Positions 37,480-46,878 of a stretch of DNA of 64,000 nt are shown here, piece after piece (positions within the stretch are counted from its first letter, which is position 1; every line of letters starts with the position of its first letter). The notes beneath the pieces were generated by a model that saw only the letters and a program-made list of their open reading frames with translations, did no database searches and was not told the DNA's origin. The translations under genes and the position numbers were made by a program. The DNA lies in assembly GCF_001654495.1 (NCBI RefSeq), contig NZ_CP015849.1:7408531-7472530 (forward strand), read 5' to 3'. This DNA is from Streptomyces sp. SAT1. GTDB taxonomy: Bacteria > Actinomycetota > Actinomycetes > Streptomycetales > Streptomycetaceae.

Positions 37480-38898
37480 ATGTCCGTCGACAGCACCCCG
37501 GAAGCTCGGACCACCGCGCCACAGCAGTCCCTGAGCACCGCCGCCGCCCGCAACCTCGCCACGATCACCAAGTCCGCGCCGCAGATGCAGGAGATCACCT
37601 CCCGCTGGCTGCTGCGGATGCTGCCCTGGGTCGAAGCACAAGGCAGTACCTACCGCGTCAACCGACGGCTGCGGCACACCCTCGGCGACGGACGCATCGA
37701 GTTCGTCCAGGAGGGCGCCACGGTGCGCGTCATCCCGGAAGAACTCGGCGAACTGGCCCTTCTGCGCGGGTTCGACGACACGGACGTCCTGACCGCCCTC
37801 GCCGGGCGCTGCACGCAGCGGGACTTCACCGCGGGCGAGGTCCTCGCCGAGCGCGGCAGCCCCGCGGACCGGATCCACCTGATCGCCCATGGCCGGCTGA
37901 GCCAGACCTCGGCGGGGGAGTACGGCGGGGAGGTCGGCATCGGCATCCTCGCGGACGGCGGCCACTTCGGCGACAACGCCCTGCTCGATCCCGACGCCAC
38001 ACACGACTGCACGGTCACCGCCGAGACCTCCGGGACCCTCCTCACCCTCTCCCGCGCCGACTTCGACGCCGTCCTGGCCTCCACGCCCCGTCTCCAGGCC
38101 CACGTCGCCGACTTCCGCTCCCGCGCACGGGAGCGGCAGAACAAGCACGGCGAGGCCGAGATCGCCCTGTCGGCAGGTCACGTGGGCGAGACAGAAGTAC
38201 CCGGCACCTTCGTCGACTACGAGTTGAAGCCGCGCGAGTACGAGCTCTCCGTCGCGCAGACCGTTCTGCGGATCCACACCCGCGTCTCCGACCTCTACAA
38301 CGGTCCGATGAACCAGAGCGAGGAGCAACTCAGGCTCACCGTCGAAGCCCTGCGGGAACGCCAGGAACACGAACTCGTCAACAACCGCGAGTTCGGACTG
38401 CTGCACAACGCCGACTTCAAGCAGCGCATCCAGCCCCGCTCCGGCCCGCCGACCCCGGACGACATGGACGAGCTCCTCTGCCGTCGGCGCGGCACGAAGT
38501 TCTTCCTCGCCCACCCCAGGACGATCGCCGCCATCGGACGGGGCTTCAGCGCCTGCGGCCTCTACCCCGACCACGTCGACCTCGGCGGGCAGTCCGTCCC
38601 CGCCTGGCGCGGCGTCCCCATCCTGCCCTGCAACAAGATCCCGATCAGCAAGGAGCAGACCAGCTCCATCATCGCGATGCGGACCGGCGAAGAGAACCAA
38701 GGGGTCATCGGGCTGCGGCAGACGGGACTGCCGGACGAGTACGAACCGGGCCTGTCCGTACGGTTCATGGGCATCAACGAACAGGCGATCACCTCGTACC
38801 TCGTCAGCGCCTACTACTCCACCGCGGTCCTCGTGCCCGACGCCCTGGGCGTGCTGGAGAACGTGCGGATCGCGCCCGGCGCAGGCCGAGGCGCATGA
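37480..38898 (+). CDS. Family 2B encapsulin shell protein with cNMP-binding domain
   Basis: 472 residues. Outer parts (about 25-90 and 215-472) match the EshA-like, HK97-fold family 2 encapsulin shell. Landmarks are QMQEITSRWLLRMLPWVEAQ, SAYYSTAVLVPDALGVLENV and NREFGLLHNADFKQRI. The insert (about 90-210) is a cyclic-nucleotide-binding domain with VLAERGSPADRIHLIAHGRL and GGHFGDNALLD. Family 2B shells of this type form icosahedral compartments around terpene cyclases. ATG 37480 follows AAGGAG. The next gene is the 2-methylisoborneol cyclase, 67 bp away, which fits its role as cargo. Ligand binding may affect the shell, as proposed for this group. Confidence 0.9.
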   Translation: MSVDSTPEARTTAPQQSLSTAAARNLATITKSAPQMQEITSRWLLRMLPWVEAQGSTYRVNRRLRHTLGDGRIEFVQEGATVRVIPEELGELALLRGFDDTDVLTALAGRCTQRDFTAGEVLAERGSPADRIHLIAHGRLSQTSAGEYGGEVGIGILADGGHFGDNALLDPDATHDCTVTAETSGTLLTLSRADFDAVLASTPRLQAHVADFRSRARERQNKHGEAEIALSAGHVGETEVPGTFVDYELKPREYELSVAQTVLRIHTRVSDLYNGPMNQSEEQLRLTVEALRERQEHELVNNREFGLLHNADFKQRIQPRSGPPTPDDMDELLCRRRGTKFFLAHPRTIAAIGRGFSACGLYPDHVDLGGQSVPAWRGVPILPCNKIPISKEQTSSIIAMRTGEENQGVIGLRQTGLPDEYEPGLSVRFMGINEQAITSYLVSAYYSTAVLVPDALGVLENVRIAPGAGRGA

Positions 38899-38965
38899 GC
38901 AGGACCACGCCTGACACGCCGCACGCACAACGCGGCGCCCATCCCGCCGCAGCAAGGAGCCGCCG

Positions 38966-40240
38966 ATGCCCGAAGCCGTGCCCGACGCCCCCGCCCCGGC
39001 AGTCCAGGACCCTCCGTCCGCGCCGTCCGCGCCCGGTTTCCTGACCGCACTGCATCCGCCCGTCGGAATCCCTCACCCCTCACCCGCCCCGGCGCCCGGC
39101 TCGGGCGACGAGGCGGCGTCCGGCACGACCACGGCCGGCTCCTCCCTCCAGCGGATCCTGTGCGGCCCGACCGGACTGGGCACGACCTCGCTCTCCCTGG
39201 CCGGAAGGTACGAACCTCCGCTTCCCGCGCCGCAGGTCCCGGCCCCCGCCGCTCCCGCCGCCGGGGGAGCCGTCCCCGGCCTCTACCACCACCCCGTACC
39301 GGAGCCCGACCCGGCGCGCGTCGAGGAGGTGAGCCGCCGGATCAAGCACTGGGCCGAGGAGGAGGTGCAGCTCTATCCCGAGGAGTGGGAGGCACAGTTC
39401 GACGGCTTCTCCGTCGGCCGCTACATGGTCGTCTGCCACCCCGACGCCCCGACGGTCGACCACCTGATGCTGGCGACGCGGCTGATGGTCGCGGAGAACG
39501 CGGTGGACGACTGCTACTGCGAGGACCACGGCGGATCGCCCGTCGGTCTCGGCGGACGTCTGCTCCTCGCGCACACCGCGATCGACCCGTTCCACAGCAC
39601 CGCGGAGTACACCCCGGCATGGCAGGAGTCGCTCGGCTCGGACGCCCCGCGCCGCGCCTACCGCAGCGCGATGGACTACTTCGTCCGCGCGGCGACCCCC
39701 TCCCAGACCGACCGCTACCGGCACGACATGGCCCGACTCCACATGGGCTATCTCGCCGAGGCCGCCTGGGCGCAGACCGACCACCTCCCGCAGGTGTGGG
39801 AGTACCTGGCGATGCGGCAGTTCAACAACTTCCGGCCGTGCCCCACGATCACCGACACCGTCGGCGGCTACGAGCTGCCCGCGGACCTGCACGCCCGGCC
39901 GGACATGCAGCGGGTCATCGCGCTCGCCGGCAACGCGACCACCATCGTCAACGACCTCTACTCGTACACCAAGGAACTCGACAGCCCCGGGCGGCACCTG
40001 AACCTGCCGGTGGTGATCGCCGAACGCGAGCGACTGAGCGAGCGCGACGCCTATCTGAAGGCCATCGAGGTCCACAACGAGCTCCAGCACGCCTTCGAGG
40101 CGGCCGCGGCCGACCTCACGGAGGCGTGTCCCCTGCCGACCGTGCTGCGCTTCCTCAAGGGCGTGGCCGCCTGGGTGGACGGCAACCACGACTGGCACCG
40201 CACCAACACCTACCGCTACAGCCTGCCCGATTTCTGGTGA
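38966..40240 (+). CDS. 2-Methylisoborneol synthase
   Basis: 424 residues. Class I terpene cyclase: the acidic metal motif in VDDCYCEDH near 180 and the NDLYSYTKE metal site near 328. The flanking NNFRPCPTITDTVGGYELP and the C-terminal RTNTYRYSLPDF are typical of 2-MIB synthases. The enzyme converts 2-methyl-GPP to the earthy odorant 2-methylisoborneol. The first 110 residues are Pro/Ala-rich and disordered. In this family that region directs the cyclase into the encapsulin shell. ATG 38966 has AAGGAG. It lies between the shell gene and the methyltransferase that makes its substrate. Confidence 0.92.
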   Translation: MPEAVPDAPAPAVQDPPSAPSAPGFLTALHPPVGIPHPSPAPAPGSGDEAASGTTTAGSSLQRILCGPTGLGTTSLSLAGRYEPPLPAPQVPAPAAPAAGGAVPGLYHHPVPEPDPARVEEVSRRIKHWAEEEVQLYPEEWEAQFDGFSVGRYMVVCHPDAPTVDHLMLATRLMVAENAVDDCYCEDHGGSPVGLGGRLLLAHTAIDPFHSTAEYTPAWQESLGSDAPRRAYRSAMDYFVRAATPSQTDRYRHDMARLHMGYLAEAAWAQTDHLPQVWEYLAMRQFNNFRPCPTITDTVGGYELPADLHARPDMQRVIALAGNATTIVNDLYSYTKELDSPGRHLNLPVVIAERERLSERDAYLKAIEVHNELQHAFEAAAADLTEACPLPTVLRFLKGVAAWVDGNHDWHRTNTYRYSLPDFW

Positions 40241-40255
40241 GAAACGGATATCTCT

Positions 40256-41131
40256 GTGACGACCGAAACGACCTCCACCGCCACCGCGAAGATCCCGGCC
40301 CCGGCGACGCCCTACCAGGAGGACATCGCCCGCTACTGGAACAACGAGGCGCGGCCGGTCAACCTCCGCCTCGGTGACGTGGACGGCCTCTACCACCACC
40401 ACTACGGCATCGGCGCCGTGGACCATGCCGCGCTGGGCGATCCGGCGCACAGCGAGTACGAGAAGAAGCTCATCGCGGAGCTCCACCGGCTGGAGTCGGC
40501 GCAGGCGGAATTCCTCCTGGACCACCTGGGCCCGGTCGGCCCCGGCGACACCCTCGTCGACGCCGGCTGCGGACGGGGCGGCTCCATGGTCATGGCCCAC
40601 CGACGCTTCGGCTGCACGGTGGAAGGAGTGACCCTGTCCGCCGCTCAGGCCGACTTCGGCAACAGGCGCGCGAGGGAACTGCGCATCGGGGACCACGTCC
40701 GCTCCCGTGTGTGCAACATGCTCGACACCCCCTTCGACAAGGGAAGCGTCACGGCCTCGTGGAACAACGAGTCGACCATGTACGTCGACCTCCACGACCT
40801 GTTCGCCGAGCACTCCCGCTTCCTGAAGGTGGGCGGCCGCTATGTGACGATCACCGGCTGCTGGAACCCCCGCTACGGCCAGCCGTCGAAGTCGGTCTCC
40901 CAGATCAACGCCCACTTCGAGTGCAACATCCACTCCCGCCGTGAGTACCTGCGCGCCATGGCCGACAACCGGCTCGTACCGCAGACCGTCATCGACCTCA
41001 CCCCGGACACCCTGCCCTACTGGGAGCTGAGGGCCACCTCGTCACTGGTCACCGGCATCGAGAAGGCATTCATCGAGTCCTACCGCGACGGCTCCTTCCA
41101 GTACGTCCTGATCGCGGCCGACCGCGTGTGA
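40256..41131 (+). CDS. Geranyl diphosphate 2-C-methyltransferase
   Basis: 291 residues from GTG 40256, 15 bp after the cyclase. SAM-dependent methyltransferase with the motif I LVDAGCGRGGSMVMAH near 100-115. The N-terminal region YHHHYGIGAVDHAALGD and LDTPFDKGSVTASWNNESTMYVD are characteristic of GPP methyltransferases. It adds a methyl group to C2 of geranyl diphosphate to give the substrate of the cyclase. With the two genes before it, it makes the complete 2-methylisoborneol operon. Confidence 0.92.
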   Translation: MTTETTSTATAKIPAPATPYQEDIARYWNNEARPVNLRLGDVDGLYHHHYGIGAVDHAALGDPAHSEYEKKLIAELHRLESAQAEFLLDHLGPVGPGDTLVDAGCGRGGSMVMAHRRFGCTVEGVTLSAAQADFGNRRARELRIGDHVRSRVCNMLDTPFDKGSVTASWNNESTMYVDLHDLFAEHSRFLKVGGRYVTITGCWNPRYGQPSKSVSQINAHFECNIHSRREYLRAMADNRLVPQTVIDLTPDTLPYWELRATSSLVTGIEKAFIESYRDGSFQYVLIAADRV

Positions 41132-41288
41132 GCCCGGTCCGCCGCTTCCCGGACCCGCACCCTGGCTGTCGGCGTGTGCGTCCGCGCCCGACGCCCGCGA
41201 GGGCGGCGACTCCTCCGCCGGTCGACCCGGAACTGCGTCGACCAGCGCCGCGCCGGGCGAGCCGTACCACTGTGCCGAACCGGGGCCG

Positions 41289-42155
41289 TCACCCGCCGCA
41301 CCCTCCGCCACCGCTGCCGCACCCGCTGCCGCAGCCACCGCCTCCGGACGACGACGAGGACGAGGAGGACGAGGAGGACCGGGAGAAGAACCCGGAGCCG
41401 AAGAGGGACGAACGGGGTGTCGGATCAGGGAGGTTGATCCAGCCTGCCGTGGCGACGGAGAGCACCCCGACCGGCACCTGGGGGCCGTCGCCGCCAGGCC
41501 CCCAGCGCACCGGGTAACCCGATCGCCCTGCGTTGCGTACCGCGTACCAGCCGGCAGGGGTGATCCGGGGCGGTGTGCAGACGAAGATCGCCGCCACCAC
41601 GAGAGAGACCAGCAGGAAGAGCACCAGCCAGCCCACCGGACGCCCCAGACGGGTGCCGTTCACCAGCCGGGCGGCGCCGACCCCGATCAGCACCAGCATC
41701 GGCAGCCCGGCCGACCGCCCGGCCAGCCGGCGTGTGCGGCCGGGCAGCAGACCGAGCCTGCGCGCACCGCCCCCGGCCCGGCGGATCTCCGGCAGGCGCA
41801 GAGCGGCCTCGTGCATCAGCGCCGCCTTGGTGATCTCCTGGCTCCGCGCGGCCTCCAGGACGGCCCGCTGCACCGGTTCGTCGGGCACGCTGCCGGAATA
41901 GGTGAGGGTGCCGTCCCGGGCCATGCGCAGATGGCCGCTCTGGACGAGGGCGCGGACGGCGGTGCTCACCACCTGCCGCTGCCCGCCGACGACCCGGGCG
42001 ATGGTGTACACGTCCGGTACGGAGTCGGTGTCCGTGACGGGGTAGAAGCGGCGGGCTGCTTGCCGTACGGCCACGCCGAGCAGCACGGCGACCACGAATC
42101 CCGCGGCGTACAGGCCGAGGAACTCCGGGCCGGTGAAACCCCAGGGGGCGTTCAT
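41289..42155 (-). CDS. TIGR04222-type membrane protein with Ser/Gly/Cys tail
   Basis: 288 residues from ATG 42155 (GGGAGG upstream). N-terminal transmembrane segment (FLGLYAAGFVVAVLLGVAV), cytoplasmic middle with a winged-helix-like part (VVSTAVRALVQSGHLRMARDG), and two more membrane helices near 175-225 (LPMLVLIGVGAARLV, WLVLFLLVSLVVAAIFV). It ends with 12 consecutive Ser followed by a Gly/Cys-rich tail in CGSGCGSGGGG style. This matches the TIGR04222 layout of actinobacterial proteins. Function unknown. It converges with the 2-MIB operon. Confidence 0.8.
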   Translation of the reverse strand: MNAPWGFTGPEFLGLYAAGFVVAVLLGVAVRQAARRFYPVTDTDSVPDVYTIARVVGGQRQVVSTAVRALVQSGHLRMARDGTLTYSGSVPDEPVQRAVLEAARSQEITKAALMHEAALRLPEIRRAGGGARRLGLLPGRTRRLAGRSAGLPMLVLIGVGAARLVNGTRLGRPVGWLVLFLLVSLVVAAIFVCTPPRITPAGWYAVRNAGRSGYPVRWGPGGDGPQVPVGVLSVATAGWINLPDPTPRSSLFGSGFFSRSSSSSSSSSSSGGGGCGSGCGSGGGGCGG

Positions 42156-42386
42156 CGCTGCCTCCCATGAACGAAGTCGACGCCCAGTCAGGCGTTGTGA
42201 TGCGGTCGATGGCGTCGAACACGACGTCGACGGGCATCCGGTCGGTTCCACGAGCCGGCCGAGGCACCCACCCGCCGAGATCCTGCCAGTACGGTCCGCC
42301 CCCGTCGGTGGCTGCCGGTCACACGCTGCCGTAAGGTCGTCCGGCACCCGCACGTTCCCTCTGTCCAGTACCACAGGAGACCTGTC

Positions 42387-43595
42387 GTGAGCCTTGACGG
42401 CCTGCCCGCCCCCTCCGCTTCGGGCGGAGCCGGCGAGGCGGACGCCCGCAAGCAGCGCCTGCGCCGCCGCCTGGAGCGGTTGATCGGCGTGGCGGCCACC
42501 GAGGGCAACGCGCTCGTGCCGCTGCGCAACGGCGACGAGATCTTCCCGGCCATGCTGGGCGCCATCCGCTCGGCCCGGCACACGATCGACATGATGACCT
42601 TCGTGTACTGGCGCGGTCAGATCGCCCGTGACTTCGCCGCCGCCCTGGCCGACCGCTCCCGGGCGGGGGTGCGGGTACGACTGCTGCTCGACGGCTTCGG
42701 CGCCAAGAAGATCGAACAGCGGTTGCTGGACCTCATGGACGAGGCCGGGGTGCAGGTGGCGTGGTTCCGCAAGCCCGCCTGGCTCTCACCGTTCAAACAG
42801 AACCACCGCTGCCACCGCAAGGCCCTCGTCGTCGACGAGCACACGGCCTTCACCGGCGGTGTCGGCATAGCGGAGGAGTGGTGCGGCGACGCTCGCGGCC
42901 CCGGCGAATGGCGCGACACACATGTGCGGGTGCGCGGCCCGGCCGTGGACGGCATAGCCGCCGCGTTCGCGCAGAACTGGGCCGAGTGCCACGACGAACT
43001 CTTCGACGACCGCGACCGTTTCACCGCACACGACCAGATCGGAACCTCGGTCGTTCAGGTCGTCCGGGGCTCGGCCAGTATCGGCTGGCAGGACATGCAG
43101 ACCCTCATCCGGGTCGTGCTGGCCTCGGCCGAAGAACGCTTCCGCCTGGCCACCGCCTACTTCGCGCCCGACGCGTACTTCGTCGACCTGCTGTGCCGGA
43201 CCGCCCGGCGCGGCGTGTGCGTGGAGATCCTGCTCCCGGGCCCCCACACCGACCAGCGAGCCTGCCGGCTCGCCGGGCAGCAGCACTACACCCGGCTGCT
43301 CCAGGCGGGCGTGCACATCCGCCAGTATCAGCCGACCATGATGCACGCCAAGATCATCACGGTGGACTCGGTGGCCGCCCTGATCGGCTCGACCAACTTC
43401 AACCGCCGTTCCCTGGACCACGACGAGGAAGTCATGCTCGCCGTGCTGGACGAGGAGTTCACCGCCGAGCTGGACCGGGACTACGAGACGGACCTGCGCC
43501 GCAGTGTGGCCATCGATCTCGACCGGTGGAAGCGACGCGCGGTGCTCCAGCGGCTCAAGGAGACGGCCGTCACGCCGATCCGGCGCTTCCTGTGA
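42387..43595 (+). CDS. Cardiolipin synthase-type phospholipase D
   Basis: 402 residues from GTG 42387 (AGGAG upstream). It carries two HKD motifs: HRKALVVDEHTAFTGG near 142 and HAKIITVDSVAALIGSTN near 319. These are the catalytic centre of the PLD superfamily. The layout and the MTFVYWRGQIARDFA entry region match bacterial cardiolipin synthases, which join phosphatidylglycerol molecules. No strong transmembrane helix precedes the first HKD, so it resembles the shorter ClsB/ClsC-like subgroup. Membrane-lipid genes follow (acyltransferase and patatin on the opposite strand). Confidence 0.87.
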   Translation: MSLDGLPAPSASGGAGEADARKQRLRRRLERLIGVAATEGNALVPLRNGDEIFPAMLGAIRSARHTIDMMTFVYWRGQIARDFAAALADRSRAGVRVRLLLDGFGAKKIEQRLLDLMDEAGVQVAWFRKPAWLSPFKQNHRCHRKALVVDEHTAFTGGVGIAEEWCGDARGPGEWRDTHVRVRGPAVDGIAAAFAQNWAECHDELFDDRDRFTAHDQIGTSVVQVVRGSASIGWQDMQTLIRVVLASAEERFRLATAYFAPDAYFVDLLCRTARRGVCVEILLPGPHTDQRACRLAGQQHYTRLLQAGVHIRQYQPTMMHAKIITVDSVAALIGSTNFNRRSLDHDEEVMLAVLDEEFTAELDRDYETDLRRSVAIDLDRWKRRAVLQRLKETAVTPIRRFL

Positions 43596-43731
43596 GCCCG
43601 GCGCCGACGCGGGCAGCGTCTCCCGGCTCGGCGAACCGGCCGGTCGGCGCCCTGCCTCCTCCGCTGTCCGGCTGCCGGAGAAACCGCCGGAGAAGCTGCC
43701 CGGGAGACAGCGCTCAGGGCCGATCAGGACC

Positions 43732-44805
43732 TCACGCGTGTGTGGCGTCCGGGTCGGCGTGCCCGGCGATCCAGCGGTCGACGCGCTCCCACTGGGCCAG
43801 CAGCCACTCGCTGCGGGCTTCCTCGCCGCGCGGGACGCGCCCGGCGGGTACGCGCCACCAGTGCGCCCGCACGCCCTCCCGCAGCGGCAGCCGGGCCCAG
43901 ACGGTGCGCGCCGAGTGCAAGGAGTCGAGGCCGGTGTGCGCGACGAAGACCACGTCGGCGGTGGGCGCGGCGGCGATCGCGGCGAGGGCGCCGGCGTCCC
44001 GCGGCGGCAGGACATGGCGCATCCGTTGCGCGCGGGACGCCCGCCGCCGCAGCCCCCGGCGGCGCAGCGATGCGATCGCGCGCCGGCGGCGGCGCGGGGT
44101 GAAGTTGCCGCCCTCCGGGAAGATCACGAGGGCGTCGCCCGCGCCGAGCCCGGCTGCCAGGTCCCCGACGGCGTCCTCGGCCCGGCTCCCGATGGCCGGG
44201 AGGAAGCAGTGCGGGACCCGCCCGACGAGGACGTCCAGGGCGGGATCGGCGCGCAATGTCCGCTTCAGCACGGTGTGGGGGCGCAGCCCCGCCTGGCTGA
44301 GCAGTGTCTGCAACAGCAGGAAGGAGTCGCCGACCCCGGCGTGCCGTACGAGGACGAGCACCGGCGCCGCCGCGTGCGCGCACCCCTCCGGCGGCGGAGG
44401 CGTCACCGTCACGTGGAGTCGGAAGACCCGCTCACCCGCCCGCCTCAGCACCCGAAGCAGCCTCTCCAGCAGGGCGAAGGCGTCCGCCGCGTGTCGCGCA
44501 CGGTCGCGTCGGCCGGGCAGCCGCCGCACCCACAGTCCCGCGGCGGCCACCAGCCCGGCCAGATCCACCAGGAGGTACAGAAGGGCGAAAGCGGCGATCC
44601 GCACCGGGCGCCACGGACCACGGGTGGCGAGCGAGACGGGCGCGCAGAGCACGCACGCGGCGACGAGGAGCACGGCCACCACAGGCACGAGGGCGAGCAG
44701 CAGCGCGGTGGTGACCGTACGGCGCAGCCCGGTCAGCACGGGCCCGGCCGACCGCCCCGGCCGCTCGCCCCATTTTCCCGCGTCGGGTATCTCGGCGTCG
44801 GTCAC
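43732..44805 (-). CDS. 1-acyl-sn-glycerol-3-phosphate acyltransferase-like membrane protein
   Basis: 357 residues from GTG 44805, overlapping the patatin stop (GTGA). Transmembrane segments lie near 25-50 (LLLALVPVVAVLLVAACVL) and 65-90 (FALLYLLVDLAGLVAAAGL). The PlsC-type acyltransferase has an HxxxxD motif in RHAGVGDSF, an FPEGG motif and a following basic cluster. It should acylate a lysophospholipid at the membrane. Coupling with a patatin-type lipase suggests a remodelling cycle, in which one enzyme removes and the other replaces acyl chains (inference). Confidence 0.82.
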   Translation of the reverse strand: MTDAEIPDAGKWGERPGRSAGPVLTGLRRTVTTALLLALVPVVAVLLVAACVLCAPVSLATRGPWRPVRIAAFALLYLLVDLAGLVAAAGLWVRRLPGRRDRARHAADAFALLERLLRVLRRAGERVFRLHVTVTPPPPEGCAHAAAPVLVLVRHAGVGDSFLLLQTLLSQAGLRPHTVLKRTLRADPALDVLVGRVPHCFLPAIGSRAEDAVGDLAAGLGAGDALVIFPEGGNFTPRRRRRAIASLRRRGLRRRASRAQRMRHVLPPRDAGALAAIAAAPTADVVFVAHTGLDSLHSARTVWARLPLREGVRAHWWRVPAGRVPRGEEARSEWLLAQWERVDRWIAGHADPDATHA

Positions 44806-45677
44806 GGGGCGCCGTCGGATGCGCCGAGGACCGTCTCGACGTACCGGGAGGAGGCCGCGTAGGCGCGCTCGATGCGCTCGGCGGTCCGGCCGAAGGTGCG
44901 GTACCGCAGCTGCCGCAGGGTGGCCGTGCCCTCGTCGGCGCCCGAACCCGATGGCAGCACCCGCACGGTGACGCCCGCGGGCAGGTCCGCCATGTCGCGC
45001 GCGAACCGATGCCTGCGGGCGATCTCGAACGCCACCAGCGCCACCTGCCAGGGCGCGCGCGGCGGGGAGAGCGCCCGCTCGACGCGGCCTACCTGAAGGA
45101 CGTAGATCTCGGTCGCGCCCAGGGCCACCGCGCGGCCCACGGGGATGCTGTTGACCAGGCCGCCGTCCACGAAGTGCGCGCCGCCGAGCCGGACCGGCGG
45201 CAGCAGGCCGGGCACCGCGCACGAGGCGAGCACGGCGTCCACCAGCGGTCCGTCGGTGAACCAGTGCTCGGCGGCCCGTTCGATGTTCGCGGCGACACAC
45301 TGGAACGGCAGGGACAGCGCCTCGATCCGGGTCACCGGCAGGTGGGCGCAGAGCAGTTCGCGCAGCGGCGCGGGGTGGTAGAGGTGGGTGCCGCTGCGCA
45401 CGGCAGTGGTGAGCCGCCCGAGCAGCGACCCGGAGAACACACCGGCGCGTCCGAGGCCGGTCCAGAGGTCGGCGAGCCGGGTCACCGACGCCTGCGACGG
45501 GTCGGCCGCGACGGCGGCACCGTTGATCGCGCCGACGGACGTGCCGACGACGAGGTCCGGGTGCACTCCGGCGGCGAAGAGCGCCTTGAGCATCCCCACT
45601 TCGTAGGCGCCGAGGGCGCCCCCGCCGCCCAGCACGAAGGCGCGGGTCGGTGCACGGTCGGGGCGGCCGTCCTCCAT
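44802..45677 (-). CDS. Patatin-like phospholipase
   Basis: 291 residues from ATG 45677. Patatin family marks: the oxyanion loop GGGGALGAYEVG near 15, the nucleophile Ser in GTSVG near 44, and the Asp in DGGLVNSIP near 165. These form the Ser-Asp dyad of patatin lipases (lysophospholipase or phospholipase A). No signal peptide, so cytoplasmic or peripheral. Its stop overlaps the GTG of the acyltransferase. No strong ribosome site lies before the ATG. Confidence 0.87.
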   Translation of the reverse strand: MEDGRPDRAPTRAFVLGGGGALGAYEVGMLKALFAAGVHPDLVVGTSVGAINGAAVAADPSQASVTRLADLWTGLGRAGVFSGSLLGRLTTAVRSGTHLYHPAPLRELLCAHLPVTRIEALSLPFQCVAANIERAAEHWFTDGPLVDAVLASCAVPGLLPPVRLGGAHFVDGGLVNSIPVGRAVALGATEIYVLQVGRVERALSPPRAPWQVALVAFEIARRHRFARDMADLPAGVTVRVLPSGSGADEGTATLRQLRYRTFGRTAERIERAYAASSRYVETVLGASDGAP

Positions 45678-45788
45678 GGCCCACAAGTGCCCCGGCCTGG
45701 CGCCGTCAACCGCCGGGGCGGCGGCCCGCCGGGCCCGGAAGTGACCCGCCGCGCCCCGCCCGCACCACACAGCCGGGGGAGGGACCCG

Positions 45789-46070
45789 TCACCCGAGCCG
45801 GTCGTGGCGGGCGCCGCTCGCGCGGCGCTGCTCCGTGGGACCGGCCAGCAGCAGCGCCGCCCACAGAGCGGCCTGGACCGCGAGACCGAGCACGGTACGC
45901 ACACCGGCCCCGGTGGAGATGGCAGAGGCCAGCAGACCGGCGGAGAGCACCAGGAACGCGAGGTAGGCCAACTGGGCGGAGCGGAGGACCGCGCCGGTCC
46001 AGGCGGAGGACCCCGGCGGCCGCCGTTTCGGACGCGGTGTCAGGTGATCGGTCGGCCGGGCAGTCGACAT
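45789..46070 (-). CDS. Small two-helix membrane protein
   Basis: 93 residues from ATG 46070, with a GGAGGGG site. Two probable transmembrane helices (SAQLAYLAFLVLSAGLLASA and VLGLAVQAALWAALLLA) are joined by a short loop. The ends are Arg/Pro-rich. Not a recognised family. It ends 111 bp before the patatin start on the same strand and could be the first gene of that lipid operon, perhaps as an accessory membrane subunit. Confidence 0.7.
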   Translation of the reverse strand: MSTARPTDHLTPRPKRRPPGSSAWTGAVLRSAQLAYLAFLVLSAGLLASAISTGAGVRTVLGLAVQAALWAALLLAGPTEQRRASGARHDRLG

Positions 46071-46177
46071 CTGGTTCCCCTCCCGTGCTTCCTCCGTACC
46101 GGTTTCCCGCCGGCCGGCGGGACCGTGACAGGAGTCGGGTGCCCCGGCGCGGGAGGCGGACACGCGGTGCGGGCGGA

Positions 46178-46702
46178 TCAGCCGTCCCGGGGCGGCCGGT
46201 TCAGGGCGATACGCGCGGTGATGCGCTTGCCGTCCGGTTCACGCTGGATCTCGACCTCCTGGCTCAGTGCGGCGACGATCTCCAGACCGTGCTGGCCCAC
46301 GCGCGCCGGGTCGGCGAGTCTCGGGGTCGGCAAGGTGGTGTCGCCGTCCCGGACGGTGACTGTCAGCGTCCCGCCGCCGGAGGCCAGCATCAGCTCGATG
46401 GGCCCTGAGCCGTATTTGACGGTGTTGGTGACGAGTTCGCTCACCACCAGCTGGACGGCCGCCGCGACGCTCTCCGGCAACGGGCGGCCGTCGTCCGTCA
46501 CCGAAGCGGCCAGGTAGTCGGCCGCGAAGGCGCGTGCGTCAGCGATCCGCAGGGTGGCACGGTCCAAAGCGACCGAGACGTGTCTCGGCCGCACTTCGCC
46601 CGGCGCCCCTTCGCCCGATGGACTGTTCAGCCCCGTCTCATCCATTCCAACTGCCACGTTACCCCCGTGTGCCGCACGCTGTGCCGACGATTCCCCCACC
46701 AT
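46178..46702 (-). CDS. Anti-sigma-factor-type ATP-binding protein
   Basis: About 174 residues from ATG 46702; GTG starts at 46717 or 46762 are alternatives. HATPase_c fold with the N-box SELVTNTVKYG, the G1-like VRDGDTTLPTPR and ARVGQHGLEIV, then QREPDGKRITARIAL. It is paralogous to the 22948-23415 gene. It is downstream of the sigma-factor gene on the same strand, so it is the natural anti-sigma partner of that sigma factor. Tandem 15-bp repeats (about 46831-46860) lie between them. Confidence 0.83.
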   Translation of the reverse strand: MVGESSAQRAAHGGNVAVGMDETGLNSPSGEGAPGEVRPRHVSVALDRATLRIADARAFAADYLAASVTDDGRPLPESVAAAVQLVVSELVTNTVKYGSGPIELMLASGGGTLTVTVRDGDTTLPTPRLADPARVGQHGLEIVAALSQEVEIQREPDGKRITARIALNRPPRDG

Positions 46703-46878
46703 GGGAACATCTGTCACTCCCACAGTAGTTCCGCATGTCGACGGCTTGTAGCCTCGCGGCACGTGACCATGATCGGGCAGGGCGGGTCCGGGACAGCAGC
46801 GACGTGGCGGCTCGGCCGCTCGCGCGCTTGGCCATCACCGGGACCGCCATCACCGGGACCGCATGGACGTGCCCCGGG

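Noticed and set aside
41070..41517. Overlapping short frames between the 2-MIB operon and the TIGR04222-type gene
   Set aside because: They are shadows of the Ser/Gly/Cys tail and of the convergent spacer, rich in Asp/Glu or Arg only because of the repeated codons.
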